Positions 31,831-44,837 of a DNA stretch of 64,000 nt are shown piece by piece (position 1 is the first letter of the stretch; every line of letters starts with the position of its first letter). Below the pieces are notes generated by a model. The model was not told where the DNA came from, did not search any database, and worked only from the letters and a program-made list of their open reading frames with translations. The translations under genes were made by a program, and so were the position numbers. The stretch covers positions 255,001 to 319,000 of the forward strand of contig JAEMWC010000056.1 in the NCBI GenBank assembly GCA_016490735.1, given 5' to 3'. The stretch comes from Pachyseris speciosa. Taxonomy: Eukaryota; Cnidaria; Anthozoa; Scleractinia; Pachyseridae.

Positions 31831-32400
31831 GAGTTTTTTAGTAACTTTTCGAAGGAACAAATGTTTATGAAATGCACGACATGGAAAGGACTTACAGATA
31901 ACACATTAATTTACACTTTGCTTCGCGTGTAATTTCTTTGATTACGTTTGACGAAATACTGGGATGGGCCCTTGTGTACTGTCTCCTGGGGCTCTGGTTG
32001 TTTCGTGCATAAAGCGTTTGTTGTCTTCGTTTCTTAGCGGGAAACAGACGCGTACGCGCGCACAGCGGGCGCATATCAGCGGCTACTCTCATTGAAACCT
32101 TTGACATGGAACATGCGCAGACAAAATGCCCCTCTGCTACGCCCCTGTAGGTTGGTATTTGTATAGAAAGAACAAAGCACCCGCCCCCCTCCCCCTTCCC
32201 CCAGAACTGAAAACAATGAAATTAGCAGCACTTAGAGGTGCTACCGTTGCTCATCGCAGTATAGTTAGTGGGCTGCGCGAAAAATGAAGTGTGACTCAGA
32301 GCGGTGTTGATAAGGTGGGGGACGCACGAGGCTCTCCTCATATTTCTCAGCGCCCGCAAAACGGGATGATCGTTAACTGTTTAATTAGCAGCCCAAATTA
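31831..32400. other. Intergenic, nothing recognised
   Basis: Unique DNA between the EGF gene and a LINE fragment. No gene, RNA or element boundary is visible. Confidence 0.5.
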
Positions 32401-32406
32401 TTCGCC

Positions 32407-33130
32407 TTGGTGATATACAGACCGAGTCATTCTTTACCTCGGAAAATTTTTGACATCAAACATCGAGTTTATTTGAATTTTTGGGAGTACGGGAGTGCTC
32501 ACGAGTCTTTTTCCATCCTATATAAGACCTTATTGCGTCCTACCCTTGAATATGCTACTACAGTCTGGTCCTCCCACCCGGTCAAAGACATCCTAGCACT
32601 TGAAAAAGTCCAGAGGAGAGCATCACGCCTTGCGCTTGGACAAAGATGGGGAGAAATGGAGTATGACCGTCTCAAAATTTTAAATCGGCTCCGTTTAGAG
32701 AAACGGAGGCACTTCATCACCCTCGTAGAATGTTATAAAAATCTTATTCGGCCGAAATGGTTTGAATTTTAGTAACGTTTTTGAACTAGCAAGACTATGA
32801 GATAACCAGACAAGTGCTAAAAAGCGCCAAGATAAATTTTATCAATATTCATTTTTTGTTCGCATAGCAAAGGACTGGAAGAACTCCTTACGGCTGCATG
32901 TAGTCGAAGCAGAATCTTATTAAAAAAAGGTTGAAGTCTTCTCAGTTTGAAAACATGTAAATAGTGATAAGTCTTAAGGTATTAGTTATATTTATATGAG
33001 ACTAGTTCTATCGTATTATTGTAGTTTTTATTATTTTTGGAAACGTTATAGGGTTGACCTCGTGTTTCCTTTTCATGAGGTATTTTTTCTTTATTTTATC
33101 TATTACAAGCATCATGAATAAATTAGTGTG
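32407..33130 (+). mobile_element. LINE reverse transcriptase C-terminal relic
   Basis: The frame 32407-32772 reads ILYKTLLRPTLEYATTVWSS, then DILALEKVQRRASRLALGQR and a RLKILNRLRLEKRR segment, the typical C-terminus of a non-LTR reverse transcriptase. After the stop the degraded tail continues (RIAKDWKNSL-like) to about 32960, then A/T-rich 3' UTR. It is 5'-truncated and broken. Confidence 0.85.
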
Positions 33131-34190
33131 TTATGTATGTTATCCTGCATAGCAGACGTATTTAGGGACGAGCGAGGGCTGCAGTCTCTTTTTTTCTCCT
33201 AGTTCCTTTGCGCGCATTGAATCTTTCACGCGGCGAGAAGGCCGGCCGGAGAAACGGGGTGGAAAGGAAGACGTCTCTGAGTCCCAATCCCTCCTCGTTC
33301 TCTTCTCTGATTTGCATAAGCTTACCGTCGGCTTGAAAGGAGGGTTTCACGGCTAGGTGCATGTGCAAACTATAACGTTAACCCATTCGATTCTATCTAT
33401 TGTTTATGAAATAGTCGGAAGCGTGCAGATCACTCTCGCGGTAAATTTGCCTTTGAACATTTCGTGGTCAGTCGCGAAAACTTGTCTATAAAGATGAGAT
33501 TGCTCATTAGAATTCATCTTGAAAGTTCCGACTCTATGCATAAAGTACATTTTAGTTTTCGTATCAACCACGTGTATTTCAGTAATTACAGATTGTAATT
33601 TTGTGGAAGCGGAATGATAGTCTACGTGCAGTCATGCGGCTACACCAAAGGTGTCAACGGATTTACACAGAAATGTTGAATTTAGTTTTGAACATCGAAT
33701 TTATTCTTTGGCCCGAAGGTTTTATTCTGGACCTTGTCCTTTCTTTCAAAACGCTGACAAAATAAAGGGCCCTAAGCGATTTGTTAAGATCACTGATCGT
33801 TGATGTTTACCTCCGCAAATGTTATCTATTGCATAACCTATACCATGCGTGTACCCGAGTGCCAATTCATTTTTCTTAAAATTTGAAAAACGTAAATTTT
33901 AGTTCATTTTCATTTTTCATTATTGTTGAAAATTGAAAACGACTTAAACAACCCACTTTTCAAAACTCATTTTTCATTTTTTCATAAAAATGAAAATTAA
34001 ATTTTTCGATTTCTTTTTTCGAGAAAGTCAACAGAGCATTTGTATCAGAACGTCGCGTAAGAAGCTCTCTACGTCGTGTTGCCGCGTATTACCAAATCGT
34101 CGCCAGCGAGGAACTGAACGTCAACTCAACCCCTAACCGTATATTGCTGAATACCACAGACATAAATTACATATCAAGGTTCGGGGCAAA
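33131..34190. other. Intergenic, low-complexity in part
   Basis: Contains an A/T tract at 33880-34015 rich in TTTTCATTTTTCATT. No gene is recognised. Confidence 0.5.
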
Positions 34191-34191
34191 C

Positions 34192-34515
34192 TAACTGCGA
34201 AACATTTGTCATGTACGTTGCGGACACAAAATGTTTCTGAAAAAAACAAAAAAAACAAAACAAAAACAGAAAAAATTTTTGCGTCTCGGACACAAATTTT
34301 GTGTCCGCAGCAAATGTTGCGCGGTCGGGAGACAGGAAAACATTTGTTTCTGCAAAAATGTGAAGGCCCTGGCACAAATGTTTCCCTGTTTGTCCGCGCG
34401 TGCAACATTTGTTGTGGACACAAAATTTGTGTCCGTGACACAAAAAAATGTTTCTGATTTTTCTCAGAAACATTTTGTGTCCACAACAGATGTTTCCCAG
34501 TTTGCGCAGCATGGA
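34192..34515. mobile_element. Foldback MITE with GGACACAAAATGTTTCTGA arms
   Basis: The two halves are inverted, with several internal TTTGTGTCCGCAACAAATGT-like units. A related segment is at 46430-46560 (ACACAAATTTTGTGTCC). Several open frames on both strands here are repeat artefacts. Confidence 0.8.
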
Positions 34516-34581
34516 AACATAACATTTATTTTGTGTCCCGTTCGTTTGCTCACCTAAGAAACAAGAAACATCATGAGCAAC

Positions 34582-34818
34582 AATAGGACTGTTTATACGA
34601 GAGAAAATAAGCCGCGGCTTACTCGGCTCCGGCCGCGGCTTACATAAGACGCGAAAGGAACCATTTATACGAGTAAAAACTCCTAGGCCAGGATAAGCCG
34701 CAGCTTGAGAAAGCCGTGAACGTAGATTTTGTACCATTTATACGGAGTGTTCGCGTCTTATGTAAGCCGTGGCCAGAGTAAACCGCGGCTTATTTTCTCT
34801 CGTATAAATGGCCCTATT
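34582..34818. mobile_element. MITE with TTTATACGAGAGAAAATAAG termini
   Basis: Inverted ends of about 42 bp contain GCCGCGGCTTACTC. CAATAGG and CCTATTG form the outer boundary. The inner part is itself partly palindromic. Confidence 0.88.
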
Positions 34819-34849
34819 GAGTCCTCGTACCGGGCGCGTTTTGCCAGGG

Positions 34850-35300
34850 ACTATTTAATAAAACCATACACAACCCACAATTCCTCGATTCGCTCTGACG
34901 AAGGGCTAATGCACATGTCATCGGCTTCCCCGTGGGGTCGACCCCCGGGCCTACCAGGGAGATATGTGGGGGAATACAAGGAGATGGATGGGATTCAGGC
35001 TTTGCCCGAGGGTAGGGGAAAATCTTGACATTGTTTTACAATCAAAGATTAGGAGGTGGGGGAATTCACAAGTTTCAAAAGGATGTCATGGGGATTTTCA
35101 GCTGAAAGACACCTCACCCACGGGACTTTGTTTTGCGAGATTCCCCGACCCCCCGGGGAAATTCCTCGGTTTGCTCGACTCATTTTACAATCCCCCTGGT
35201 TAGCCCGGGGTAACCGATGACATGTGCATAACGCTTGAAACGTCAGCTTTTTTAATCTCTTTACGGTAGTCAATTTACATCATCAACTCCGTTGGTAAAC
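34850..35300 (+). mobile_element. Third Penelope-like tail with hammerhead-like motif and inserted MITE
   Basis: The host reads CTGACGA (34895-34901), GGGCTAA, then, after a 319-bp insert, TAACGCTT and GAAACGTC (35237-35244), followed by AGC that can pair with GCT upstream. This matches a hammerhead core with a very short stem III, as found in Penelope-like 3' regions. No protein-coding part of the host is present. Confidence 0.65.
34910..35228. mobile_element. PIF/Harbinger-like MITE, TAA duplication
   Basis: It begins TGCACATGTCATCGG and ends with the inverted complement. TAA flanks both sides (34907-34909, 35229-35231), matching the 3-bp TWA duplication of PIF/Harbinger elements. Inner ends are rich in CCCGGG. 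It is inserted within the stem-II loop of the hammerhead-like motif. Confidence 0.87.
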
Positions 35301-35484
35301 CAAATTTTCGCTTACGCTGTAGTCTTCGAATCTCCCCTTTCCCTTCTCTTTCGGCACCGGCCACACTCGATCAAATGCGCCGTTAACGCATGAGGTGCGG
35401 TCACTACGGTGATCCTAACGACGAGCCCGCGATTTCCAAACATTCTCTATCGCGCATGACTTCGTTACTGAGACACAACAAAAC

Positions 35485-38400
35485 ATGGAGGCAGTAAGCA
35501 ATGCAACAGACGAACAAACAGCATTTGCAGGCGATAAACAGGACGATACTGACGACGAAGACGAAAATAACGTCGATTTAGGAGTTGCTGGTTTGCCGCA
35601 AGTGAACTTCGCAGGGTCTAAAAATGAATTTGAGACGATAAACTTGGATGGAGATGGCGATGATGAAGAAGACGAGGATCCTGATCGCGACCTCTCGGAC
35701 GACAAACGCAAGAAAAAATACAGAAAAAAGAAAAAACGAAGCCAACCACTAGAGGATTCTTCGGATAGCAGTACGGACGACGAAAGAATGAGCTATAGGA
35801 AGAAAAAAGAGACTGACGTTGATCCGGTAAATGGAAACTCATTAACCCCGAATAATTCAAATTAAATTCCGTCAGAATGCAGTTTGATGCACCGACAATC
35901 TTAACAATGTTAAAGCGTTGGGTTGAGCTAGACAGAGTTCTTTCGATAACCAGTGTACTTTTCAGTCCTTATCACGAACATTTTGGTGAAATAATTGATG
36001 TTTATAGCTAAGCTAACAAGGATGACACGGCAGATAGACAAGATACTTAGAGCAGCCAATATCATATCAGTCACGATCAGTATATCGATAATATATCACA
36101 GGCTGCAAATGTGACGCTGTGTTTTGATAACAGTCTCTTACACTGTTTAATTTAGAGATTATTCCAATACTCAAATTTTCACTGTCACTGGGAAAATGTT
36201 CTTTTGAAACTGTTGAGCTTTCCTTTTTGTTTATGGCCTTAAGTTTAAGTTAAACGAAAGAGATTTCGTTTATCAATCATTTCTATATTATTTTTTCTGC
36301 CCCTCAGGGCAAGGCAAGAAATATTGCTTCAAGAAATATTGCTTCAGATGTTGCAATATCATTGAAATTTAATAATTTAGACAATGCATACATTTTTAAT
36401 TTTGTTAGTACTGACTACATTAATAAGAATTATTAAATGGAGATTGTAATATGCAAATTAACTTATTTTAACTGAGAAGGAACTTTTATATTCAAAGAGG
36501 TGCTTGTTGAATGGCATGTTGGACAAGAAAAAGATATCTTGTTTAGTTGTATTTTGTAAGTACAGGCTATCATTTGATTGCAGCCATTGTCTTTGTTCTC
36601 ATTGATGTCATTCTGTAGAGCCAACTTGTGATAGCTGATAGCGTGAGTTAAGGAAGGACAATTAGTTGACAAGTGTTTTGCTTGGAAAAAAAATTACCGT
36701 GATTGACTTTTTGAAGCCAAGAATGGAATATGGCTCCTAACATAAATGTAGTCTGGAACGTGTCATTCATTAAATCTCTATTTATACAAAGAATTTCCTT
36801 GAAAAGCAGAATTCAAAAGAAGTAAGAGATACTGCCTGTAAATGAGATTAACAACACCAAGATTGACATACACACTAAGAGTTGCAGACTCAGTCTAGGT
36901 CACTATCCCGTAAAGTTGTCGTTACTTTCGGATTTAGCAGCCTTTTCCTATTGCTACTATCGGAGGGTCTCTACTTTTGGGTAGCTAAAACATGTACCGT
37001 ACATGGGCTGTTTGAAGTTTGTAAAATGGTGACGAATGTGAAAACATACTCACTTTTTATTTGGAGAAACTTGTTACATGTTATTGTTTTGAACGGTTCG
37101 AAAGAATCAGCCTTTGAATAATCTACATTCATTTAGCAACAGTCAGCTCCCATTAATACCAGTAATATTATTGTGAGCTGTTTGGAGTTAGTCATTGCGG
37201 GCTTTCCTTCAAATCTTTCCTCACTTGTGAGGTTGCTACTTTTGGACGGTCATTATTTTCGGGGGATTGCTACTTTCAGGATTTGCTAACACCTGTGGAA
37301 ATTTTAATATCGCTACTTTTGTAGGGTTGCTACTTTCAGAACTTTACGGTATTGCTTTTATTAACCACTCTGTATGCTCACTTCCCTTTTCATGTTGTTA
37401 AATAGACTACTACTACTACTACTACTAAATAATTTCTCTTTATATCTTCAATTTTCAGTCAGACCTAACGTGGCCCTTGTGGTTGTGGTATTATATTGTT
37501 GCCGTTTCAACTGGAGCACTGAAAGGTATTACCACTTTTTCATTTTCACTGTTTAAATTAATGCCAAGCCAAGATATTTAAAGTTAGTCCAAGGCTGTGC
37601 TCTAAGAAACATTTCTGGGAGTCCAAAACCCTGAAGCTTGGAAATCCAGGATGCCCAGCATAGTAATACAGTGCCAAACTAAGATTTCCTTGTCAGCCAA
37701 AGGCAAAAGTAAGTTGCCAGGGTACCCCAGGCACTGCTGTAGAGCACAGCCCTGAGTCAACAAATTTCCTCTGATCATTGGATCCCTTGTTTAGCAATGT
37801 TGATGGCAGTTACGATAAGTTGAAGGACTCCGAGAGACTTGACTTTCATCTGTTGGTCTTGTTTCCTCTTGTCTTAATATAAATAGTTACAGGGTACCAG
37901 TACTTTTAATATTTTTGTGACTGCCTAATTGGTAAATAAATAGAGGATATTACATGGTCGCACAGAGATATGAAATTTCTCTTCGAGTGTTGAAATATTT
38001 TTCAACAAAAGAAGATAAATTTTGTATCTCCAAGTGGGCATGTAATGTTCTGTTTATTATGAAATAATAAAATACTAAACCATTTCACATTTGTTGCAAA
38101 AGGCACGATTTATTATGTAACCATAGCAAAAGTTATCTTTTCATCTGTGAAGATATAACATGTTATTTTCATGTGTGAAGGTAATGGTAATGGATTTATT
38201 AATACCGCACTTATCACACAGTTTCATGGCGGTTTACAATTCTTCTCTAGGGTGCGATAAAACTCAGGTATCATATTTTTGCACAAAAGCTCACCTGGTA
38301 TTTTACTGGTGTTTATATAATAAATCTTTTTTTAGTGGCAGAGTATCTGGGTGAGAAGTTAGCAGCTTTCTTTGGCATTACTACTCCACGATACCAGTAT

Positions 38401-40093
38401 GTTATAGATGAATTTTACAGACTGAAAGAGCAGGTAAGTGAGACAAGTTGACAAATAAAAACCCCTAGTTTACTCCAGGGCCGAATGCTGGTGTACAGGA
38501 TGGTGCTTAATTGTACTCTGACTAATAGACCATTGAAAAGCTCCAGTGCATTTTCTTCAGACTTTTTTAACCCATTGGCACCCGTGCCGGCCAAAAGCGG
38601 CCGTAAAAAACTCCCATGCTTCAAAACATTGCAACTTTGTCAATTGCACGAATATTGCCTTAACTGTTAGTTGTGAGCACGAAATGGAATGCCCTTTAAA
38701 TTTCGATATCCAATAAATGCAAGAAACGTAGCGATTTTTACCAAATATGGCCTATTGAGTTTGGACAAGAACGAAACTGGCCGTTTTTAACGTCAAAGGG
38801 AAACAACAAAAATGCCCCTTTTTGCCTTCATGTTTTTTAGGGAAATCATCGTCCAGAAACCAAAATTCAACCATCATAACAAAATTCAGTCCTTTTTCTA
38901 GCTTAGAAATGACTTTTTTTGTTCATATTCTTCTCCCGAGCGTAGATACAGCCTTTTGTTCCAGTGCATTCGGGCCTTCCCAACATTTTCAACATCTTGA
39001 GCGCATTGCATGCTGGGAACTAACTAGAATTTTTGACAGCGCCTGTTCCTTCCCCCAATTCTTTCACATATAAACTAAGTCTACAGCCACTCCGACCTAC
39101 CGCCAAAATTTCCTGCTCGTAGTCATCTTCAGTACACAGAAATTCCAAAATATGTGGCGGTAGGTCGAGAAATTCATCAATAGTCGAGTCCCAAAGGTAC
39201 TAAGTGTTTGACCGGCCAAATTCCCAGTTCGTCGAGTAACAAGCCAAATTCAACAACAAAGTACATCACCTTGCTCGATTCTTTGAGAAAGTGGACTCTT
39301 AGCTACCGTCATGCTTAATGATGCTCATCAGGCAGCCCCTAAAGATGAAAAATGGCTGTAAATTTATCAGAAATCGCAAGCAAACCGAACTTGGGCCATT
39401 GTTGTCGCTTCACGGATAAAAAATAGCTACCAACGTCAAAATGACATTTTCAGAAACCTTGAGCCTCCAGTGGCTTAGGGCAGCACCACTTTTCCCTGGT
39501 AGTTCAAATAAAGAGTCACGAATTGCTATTCATCGTTTATAGGTGGAAAATCACTCCGAAAATGTAAAAACCTGCGGTAGTCAATGGGTTAAGTAAAGAA
39601 AAATTTAAAGATTTCTTATGAACATTCATGGTCCTTCCTTACTCCCTACCACATGTATCACTGTTCTCTCTTATTTTGGCACCTGTTTGTCATTCAAATG
39701 TACTCTTAGGTTTGGACATTTTGAAACAATTTTAACATCATTTTTGCATTACATTTTAATATTATTTTTGGCTCAGGTTTATCAAAACAAAGCAGTTAAA
39801 AAATGATTCACGATTGTTTAATTATGGTAATCCAAGTTTTTTAAACCATAACTCACTTGTAAACTAAGAGTTCTTTCTTTTGTCCATGTCTTAACAGATA
39901 TTATTAATTTGTTTTTCAGGAAAGAGAAGAGGAAGAAGCTGAAAAAAGAGAAAGAGAATTTGTAGAACGAATGGCAGCTGAAAGATTAGCTTCTCTAGAA
40001 GGTGGTGGTGACTTAAATCTTCAGTTAAGTCAGGAATTAATGAATGGCAAACTGCAAGATCACAGCGCAGACTCACGTGAAGACAAACTTTGA
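35485..40093 (+). CDS. FAM177A1: FAM177-family protein
   Basis: Four exons join in phase: 35485-35826, 37459-37525, 38336-38433 and 39920-40093. They encode 226 residues. The family core spans exons 2-4: DLTWPLWLWYYIVAVS, AEYLGEKLAAFFGI, TPRYQYVIDEFYRLKEQ, then a charged helix (EREEEEAEKREREF), matching the LTWGPYLW, FLGEK and TPKYQYAIDEYYRMK blocks of animal FAM177. The 114-residue first exon is unusual: an acidic stretch (GDGDDEEDEDPDRDLSDD) followed by a basic run (KRKKKYRKKKKR) that could act as a nuclear localisation signal. The usual IHF...MEEYSTDE block of the family is not evident there. Function of the family is poorly defined. Introns contain small elements. A possible AATAAA is at 41540. 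The symbol indicates family, not strict orthology. Confidence 0.92.
36905..37347. repeat. Inverted-repeat element in FAM177 intron 1
   Basis: CCGTAAAGTTGTCGTTACTT near 36909 and GCTACTTTCAGAACTTTACGG near 37325 are inverted. Several TTGCTACTTTC units lie between. A (CTA)n run follows at 37406-37428. A short duplication, AAGAAATATTGCTTC, is at 36317-36347. Confidence 0.6.
38569..39593. mobile_element. 1-kb element with TTAACCCATTGGC ends
   Basis: TAACCCATTGGCACC at the left and GTAGTCAATGGGTTA at the right form short inverted ends. The interior has no gene. It lies in FAM177 intron 3. Confidence 0.55.
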
Positions 40094-40369
40094 ATCACTT
40101 TACTTTATTACAGTTAATTGCAAAGAGCAAGTGTACTTTGCACTTTAGTAATATTCCATCTATTTATAAGGACTCATTGCCCATACCATAGTTTGGGAGT
40201 AGAACTGCGCTGCAACACTGTGAATAATTTATCCAGGTTCTGGTTCAGAATAGTGTATGAAAAGTTAATTTCCAGTTGACTTAAGTTTAAAATTGATGTC
40301 AGTGGTAACTAAAGATGCACGCAAAAAGAGTACTTTGGGGTGGCTAACACCGGTTTCCAGCACATATTT

Positions 40370-40675
40370 AGATTATGAGCTCAAGATTTTTATCATGTGA
40401 TAGCTGATGAGGGCACAGCCTGAATCATGCATATAAATCGTGAGAAAATAATGTAATTGTTTCAGTATAAATCTACTTGTCATTCAAAACTAAACAGTCA
40501 AGTAAATTATCTAAATCCTCCTCGAAAGACACCTCGAAAATGCAATGAACTGGCTGCCATTTTGTTGACAACTGCTACTCACTATCTATCACATAATAGA
40601 TAGTGAGTAGAGTAGCCAATCAGAGAATGGCATTCATGATAGAACACTAGTAGATTTATACTATATCAGTTGACA
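40370..40675 (+). mobile_element. MITE copy, uninterrupted (reference for 18.2 kb)
   Basis: Contains GATAGCTGATGAGGGCACAG, AGTATAAATCTACT, an inner ACTCACTATCTATCAC-type palindrome and a GTAGATTTATACT end. The outer parts form two adjacent inverted repeats, suggesting a compound element. Confidence 0.88.
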
Positions 40676-41224
40676 CCAAAGTATTATGGTTACAAACACA
40701 TGCCTAATCATTGGTGAACAAGCTACATACAGTGTATGGCAATTTTCTCGATGTCTGTCTGCAACAGTACAACTTGTTGGGTACACCCCTAACTTTGGCT
40801 TTTAGTGTTAATAATTAAAAAAAAACCAGCTCAGTAGCACCTAATTTTGATTATTGAACAGTAATTAGCATGTTGAGATTCAAAAGAAGTCAAGGAAAGG
40901 GATTTAGAGCCACAGAAGAGGAATATTTTGGTTCTTTCTGCATATACCGGAGCACATTGTATTTGTATTGTTTTTGAGGTATTGTGATAGGAGTTGTATT
41001 GTTTTCTGTCTTTTGTTTTGTTTGTTTTACATCATCTGAGCTCCAGTACCTGAAAGTGACAAGCGGGATATTCTATGGTATATTACGAGAAAACTATTTT
41101 ATACTGTGCCATAGAAAATGCATAGCCCTGTACAATCAATGCAGTACACAATGGGAAGGTTCAGTGGAATACTGAAAAATATACAATGGCTGTCCTGCAC
41201 TCTGATTGACTGTATTTTCTAATT

Positions 41225-41530
41225 AACAATTAGATTATGAGCTTGAGATTTGTATTGATCACATGATAGCTGATGAGGGTGCCGCCTGAATCAGCTATCG
41301 CACATAGAAATCGAGAGTGAGTAATCTAATTGTTTTAGTATAAATCTACTGGTCTTTCAAAACTAAACAAGCAAATTCTCTAAATCCTTGTCGCAAACAC
41401 TTCAAAAACGTGAAGAAGCTACCCCCATTTTGTTGACGGCTGCTACTCACTATCTATGACAGAATAGATAGCGAGTAGCATAGCCAATCAGAGAACGGCA
41501 TTCATGATAGAACGCTAGTAGATTTGTACT
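41225..41530 (+). mobile_element. MITE copy, uninterrupted
   Basis: Same family as 40370-40675, about 85-90% alike by eye. Ends TTAACAATTAGATTATGAGC and GTAGATTTGTACT. The ACTCACTATCTATGACAGA palindrome is present. Confidence 0.88.
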
Positions 41531-43069
41531 AATACATGGAATAAAGTGTGATAGTAATAATACATCAAAGTAAAAGTGCCTGTAAGTGGTGTTAGCCACC
41601 TTAAGTTTATCACTCGTGGGTAATTGAGACCAGGTCACTGCAATTAATTTACAACCTCGGGTATTTTAGTCTCTTGTTTTTACTGCCAAAGTACATTAAT
41701 AGAATTTCTTTTCCTTGCACCACTCAATTTTGATGTAACGAAAAGTAACATAATTTTTAAATTACAACAGTTTTTGGTAAGTGTTGAGCTTTGACATGAA
41801 ATTGTTAAATTTCTTATAGGCTTAGGTTTTTGTGCTTTGTCCAGACTGTTTATATACATATAATGGCATCACAAGTGAATCACATGTACAAATGTATAGC
41901 ACTAACTTGCTAATATTGATAATGTACATGTATGCTAATTAACTTGAACCATATTAGCGATCTATATTTTTATCCATGTGGGTTTCCTAGCTTCATAAAT
42001 CTCCAGTGCTTAGCAGTGGTTAGAGACGATTATCTAGTGAGACGAACCACCCTTGGCATTAGGTAAAGTGGTTCTTTAACAGTTTTGTTTCACTTCTGAT
42101 AGAGTTTTTAATTCAAACAGGTCTTGCCTTTAAGTCTTTCATGGTAGGGGTGGGGGGGGGGGGGGCTGTACAAATTGAGGAGTGAAAATCAGTGGTTGGT
42201 TTTATCAAGTTTTCATGAATTCAAATAGTTGTTTTTTGCATTGCAATGCCTCTGCCAGTATGGTAGCTGCAGTGCTCTCTCTATAAACCATGCACAACCA
42301 AAAGGATTATTGTGCTTCTTACATTAGCTATAGAGTCTCTTTGCAGTGGCCAATCTAGCTGTGATTAACACATTTGATGAAACTAAGCATTCATCTTCAG
42401 TGGACAGGCCTTCTATTTCCTCAAAAGGCTACCAGCATATCTTAAACTCTCTAGAGGTGAATTGAAATGTCAGAAGCTCAGCAGAGACACCAAGGGATTG
42501 GAATGAGGGTAAACAGAAATATCTCACTCCATGCTTTTGTGTGCTTGCTAACTCAAAGTTTTTCCTGCATACGTTGTCCTCTAGCTATTAGCAAAATAAA
42601 TTATTTTAGTTGTGGATAGTGTGAAATTCAAGGAGACGGTATTGTTAATTTAATGAAAGGAGGGGTGAATAGTAAATGCAAGACCTTGCAAGATAGCCAG
42701 ATCACCATTTTTCTGTAAGGCCAAGGTATTTTTAGCCTTGAAAAACTGATCAAGACATGGAGACAGCTATGTGTCAAAATACAAGACCACGAGACTTGTG
42801 AAATTTTGCTGAAATTTTACGAAATGCATATTTTTTGATAGACTAGTTGTCATCCCTCTTTAAGAGGTTATGCAGCGCACAAATTCTTAGAAGTCTGATT
42901 CTGCCTAATGGTTTGTACTTGTACGTAATGTAGGAGTTTGAAGCTGGTGGTCGTATTGCAATAATTTTGAGATCAAAGTTAAAGGCTTAGGCTCCTATCA
43001 TAATAGGGACCATAGATTTGAGTGCAAGTATGAGATGGGGACGCATTTGGCTTTTCAAATCTATTTCTC
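41531..43069. other. Intergenic, no gene recognised
   Basis: AT-rich DNA downstream of FAM177 with a G homopolymer near 42155. A possible AATAAA for FAM177 is at 41540-41545. Nothing else is supported. Confidence 0.5.
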
Positions 43070-43405
43070 TTGCTTTAAAGGGGGCTTATTTCAAATCTTG
43101 AACATGCCATTTTCATCTTGAAATAGTTTTTGTACAAAACTCAAATAACTGCAGTGAAACTTTAGTATTTAATACAGAGCAGCAAACAGTATAATGTGTT
43201 TGAGTGTATCATCTTTAATTAAAAACAAACCAACTGGGCCGCATGAAGTAATTTCATAAGAGGGAATAGGAGGGACCAATTACAAAATCTCAAGTCCTAA
43301 AAAAAGGGGGTGGGGCTTATTAGAAAAACCGACTTCCAAATGGGGGGCTTATTGGAGGGGGGGGGGTGGTTAATAGAGATGGGGGACTTAATAGAACCTT
43401 TACGG
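43070..43405. repeat. Dispersed GGGGCTTATT-type repeat, copy 2
   Basis: Collinear with 3945-4680 but lacking the foldback insertion. Shares GGGGGCTTATTTCAAATC, GTGTTTGAGTGTAT and ACAAAATCTCAAG. Confidence 0.87.
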
Positions 43406-43925
43406 TAAGCAATAAGGAAGAGTGACGGTTCTGTGGAGGTGACTGGTTGGGAAGTTTGAAAGTCATACTTGTCCTTGATCTTGTACTCGTACTCAAATCT
43501 TACAGCCCCCAATAAGGTTATAACTAAATAGTAAAAAAATACCTTAACTAATTTCAGTTTGGTATAAAAAGTGCCAGACAACTATTGCCATTTGTGGGTG
43601 AAAATGTCACGAAGTGAATTTTTAGATTTATTAATGTAAGTTTCCAACAGGAATAGCACCCATGCTTAAAAATATACCTTTGCCTTTTGGTTTGTAAGAT
43701 GACCTTGTGTCATAAGGGTACATGGTGAATAGTACTTTGCATTTTGCGAGTTTTGGTGAAAGCAATCAAGTTTATATTTTATTATTTTTGGATATTGGTG
43801 CTCTTTCATTAAATCGTTTTTCAACTGGGCATGTAAGTTTGCCTATTGAACTTTCTTTTCTCTTTGATTGTTGTCTTAACACTGCTTAACAATACTCCAC
43901 TTCATACATATGAGATGTGCAAGAT

Positions 43926-44590
43926 TAAGGGGGACTAACTTAACTACAGACTTAGCGTTGTTGCCAAGGGATTTTAACGGATTGTATTTGTAAAACACGG
44001 TTTTTCGGTGTTTTTGCCACTTTATTGGTGTGACGTGCGAAGAGGTGAACATGTATAATTTACAAATTGCCATTACGCATGGGTAACTTGCCCAAGGCCC
44101 TAACCGCGCCTTAGAGAGAAAAATCCCTAAAACTTGGAGAAAATTATGTGAAGTTCAGATTTTTTTTGCCAATCGGAGATATTCCAGCCTTCCTTTACAA
44201 GCCTACGTAAGCAATTGTTGTTAACGTACATAACTGCAATGATAATGAGGAAATGGTATGAATTTGAGTGCTTATGACGTCATAAACCTCACAAAAACGC
44301 GAATTTCCAAAAATTGATACGTAGAGTTTTGCACCTTGGTGATCGTTAACCATTGGCACCATTTTCGATATCCAGAAGTGTATGCCACCCGAGTTTTAGG
44401 CCTTTTTCTGTTCTGGTCACGTGACTTACCAAATATGGTAGTGACTCGAAAATCTTGTAAACCTTTATGATTGTAAAAACATAGCCAGACAGCTTGCCTG
44501 TGCACGGTTAGGGTTTCCAAGATATGAGGGTTGGGAACTTTCCATAGCAACAATGTTAGCTCATTTTGTAGTTAAGTTAGTCCCCCCTTA
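43926..44590. mobile_element. 665-bp element with TTAAGGGGGACTAACTTAAC ends
   Basis: The left end TTAAGGGGGACTAACTTAAC and the right end GTTAAGTTAGTCCCCCCTTA are inverted copies. No coding is readable. It lies upstream of PCNX4. Confidence 0.85.
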
Positions 44591-44837
44591 AGGGCTGGCA
44601 GTGCTAGTGCAAAAAATACTCATTAAGGACTCCTTCCTCTAGTAGAATTTTAGCCTCAATCACACATTTTGTGCATGGCTTTTATGCTAGTACAAAGATA
44701 AAATTTGTGTTTCCTTGATCTTTCAGTTTTTGAACAATTGGAGAACGCTTGGTGTAGCTGTGTTCGCAGTCCACCCCACTAAGGTCCTCAGTCGACCGCC
44801 ATTTGATCATGAACCAATCAGGTGTCCTCGGTTGCCT

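Noticed and set aside
34133..34737. Several 100-190-residue open frames on both strands
   Set aside because: They overlap a foldback MITE with internal repeats and lack splice sites or family motifs.
40395..40440. CTGATGA near 40404 as a hammerhead core
   Set aside because: It lies in a MITE with no GAAA box at the needed distance and no stem II.
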